From: Verrucomicrobiota bacterium
GTDB taxonomy: Bacteria; Verrucomicrobiota; Verrucomicrobiia; Verrucomicrobiales; Verrucomicrobiaceae
Direction of reading: 5' to 3'
NCBI GenBank assembly: GCA_023429545.1
Contig: JAEYUU010000224.1
Coordinates: 1-5,936 of the forward strand
Length of the DNA stretch: 5,936 nucleotides
The notes under the pieces were generated by a model. That model did no database searches. It saw only the letters and a program-made list of their open reading frames with translations, and had not been told where the DNA came from. Below are positions 5,257-5,936 of the stretch, in pieces. Position numbers and translations under genes: made by a program. Numbering within the stretch: the first letter of the stretch is position 1; each line of letters starts with the position of its first letter.

Positions 5257-5936
5257 ATGAATACGCAGTCTCCCGCCTTCGCGCTCCTATCACTTCTCTT
5301 CATCCTTTCGGCAGACTCCACCGCGAGGGCGCAGGAGTTGCCGGATCTCTCGGTGGTGACGGCCGATCTCACCACGCCAGAAATGGAGAACGCTGCGCCG
5401 GCCGCCGGGCATCGTGTAAAGCAAACCACTCCCGGATGGCAGAGCACCGGGGTGCACCATGCCCTCTACCTGCCGACCGACTGGGTGCCGGGGAGGAAGT
5501 ATCCCGTCATTGCGGAATACGCGGGCAATGGCGGCTACAAGAACAAGTATGGCGATGTCTCGGAGGGCACCGTGGCCGGCAGCAATCTGGGCTATGGCCT
5601 CAGCGGCGGACGCGGCTTCATCTGGGTTTGCCTGCCATATGTCGAACTCGTGGAAGGCACCAAGAAAAACGCCACCAAGTGGTGGGGTGACGTGGGTGAG
5701 ACGAATCGCTATGCCACTGCCACCCTGCGCGAACTCGGAGAAAAGTACGGCGCGGATTTGTGTTGCGTCATCATCGCGGGCTTCTCACGGGGGGCGATTG
5801 GCTGCAACTACCTCGGCCTCCACGATGATGCCACCGCGCCTCAGTGGAAGGCTTTCTTCTGCCACTCGCACTACGATGGCGTTCATGAACGCTGGCCCTA
5901 TGTTGGCGCTGACCGTGCATCCGCACTCACACGTCT
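5257..5936 (+). CDS. Exported alpha/beta-hydrolase-like protein, 3'-truncated by window edge
   Basis: The frame is open from ATG 5257 to the window end, with 226 complete codons visible. The N-terminus is a Sec signal peptide: short n-region, core FALLSLLFIL (8-17), and cleavage probably after ARA (residue 25) before QELPD. The mature part contains HALYLPTDWVPGRKYPVIAE, the start of a hydrolase fold, then EYAGNGGYKNKYGD and FIWVCLPYV. Next is a nucleophile elbow, IAGFSRGAIGCNY, with GFSRG at 175-179 and S177 as the likely catalytic serine. HSHYDGVHERWPY follows. This resembles a conserved family of hypothetical exported esterase/peptidase-like proteins that I associate with Planctomycetes and Verrucomicrobia; this is from memory, not a search. 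The catalytic Asp and His are expected beyond the window, so activity cannot be confirmed. It is divergently arranged with the protease gene across 90 bp. Substrate is unknown. Confidence 0.85.
   Translation, partial: MNTQSPAFALLSLLFILSADSTARAQELPDLSVVTADLTTPEMENAAPAAGHRVKQTTPGWQSTGVHHALYLPTDWVPGRKYPVIAEYAGNGGYKNKYGDVSEGTVAGSNLGYGLSGGRGFIWVCLPYVELVEGTKKNATKWWGDVGETNRYATATLRELGEKYGADLCCVIIAGFSRGAIGCNYLGLHDDATAPQWKAFFCHSHYDGVHERWPYVGADRASALTR

Noticed and set aside
5094..5690. 198-codon + strand frame overlapping the hydrolase start
   Set aside because: The overlapping frame from 5257 has a signal peptide and GFSRG motif, so this one is a shadow in another frame.
1..5936. CRISPR arrays, tRNA or rRNA genes, transposases, toxin-antitoxin or defence genes
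   Set aside because: I looked for regularly spaced repeats, RNA-gene signatures and characteristic protein motifs and saw none in the window.

Overview
The window looks like a piece of a high-GC chromosome from the PVC group, most likely Verrucomicrobiota. This is inference, not a database result. It rests on an FAD_oxidored-family oxidoreductase, a NanM-like kelch protein and an exported 'GFSRG' hydrolase occurring together, on many exported proteins, and on weak or absent Shine-Dalgarno sites at several starts.

Layout from left to right. (1) The 3' two-thirds or so of an FAD-dependent oxidoreductase gene on the + strand, cut by the left edge and ending at 1027. (2) A roughly 400-bp spacer with a long imperfect inverted repeat: arms 1166-1215 and 1348-1396, 45 of 50 positions matching, 132-nt centre. 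It resembles a dispersed MITE- or REP-like element. (3) A NanM-like six-bladed kelch protein on +, ending at 2534. Its signal-peptide region carries a 16-bp imperfect tandem duplication that appears to have pushed the natural ATG (1433) out of frame. (4) A 377-bp spacer with one possible 40-codon basic mini-gene (2667-2789). (5) On the - strand, a zinc-dependent medium-chain alcohol dehydrogenase (2912-4048), preceded by a lipoprotein with two DTG-containing retropepsin-like lobes (4114-5166). They lie 65 bp apart and could be co-transcribed, protease first. (6) Diverging from these after a 90-bp gap, an exported alpha/beta-hydrolase-like protein on +, cut by the right edge.

Four of the five main proteins concern substrates outside the cytoplasm, or are of families often exported: the kelch sugar-mutarotase-like protein, the bilobal lipoprotein protease, the serine hydrolase, and possibly the oxidoreductase, whose N-terminus is not visible. 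No shared pathway can be shown from the sequence alone. The window reads as ordinary accessory or catabolic chromosome rather than a defence island or mobile element. The points most worth checking are the frame-breaking duplication, the inverted-repeat element, the internally duplicated aspartic protease and the mini-gene.
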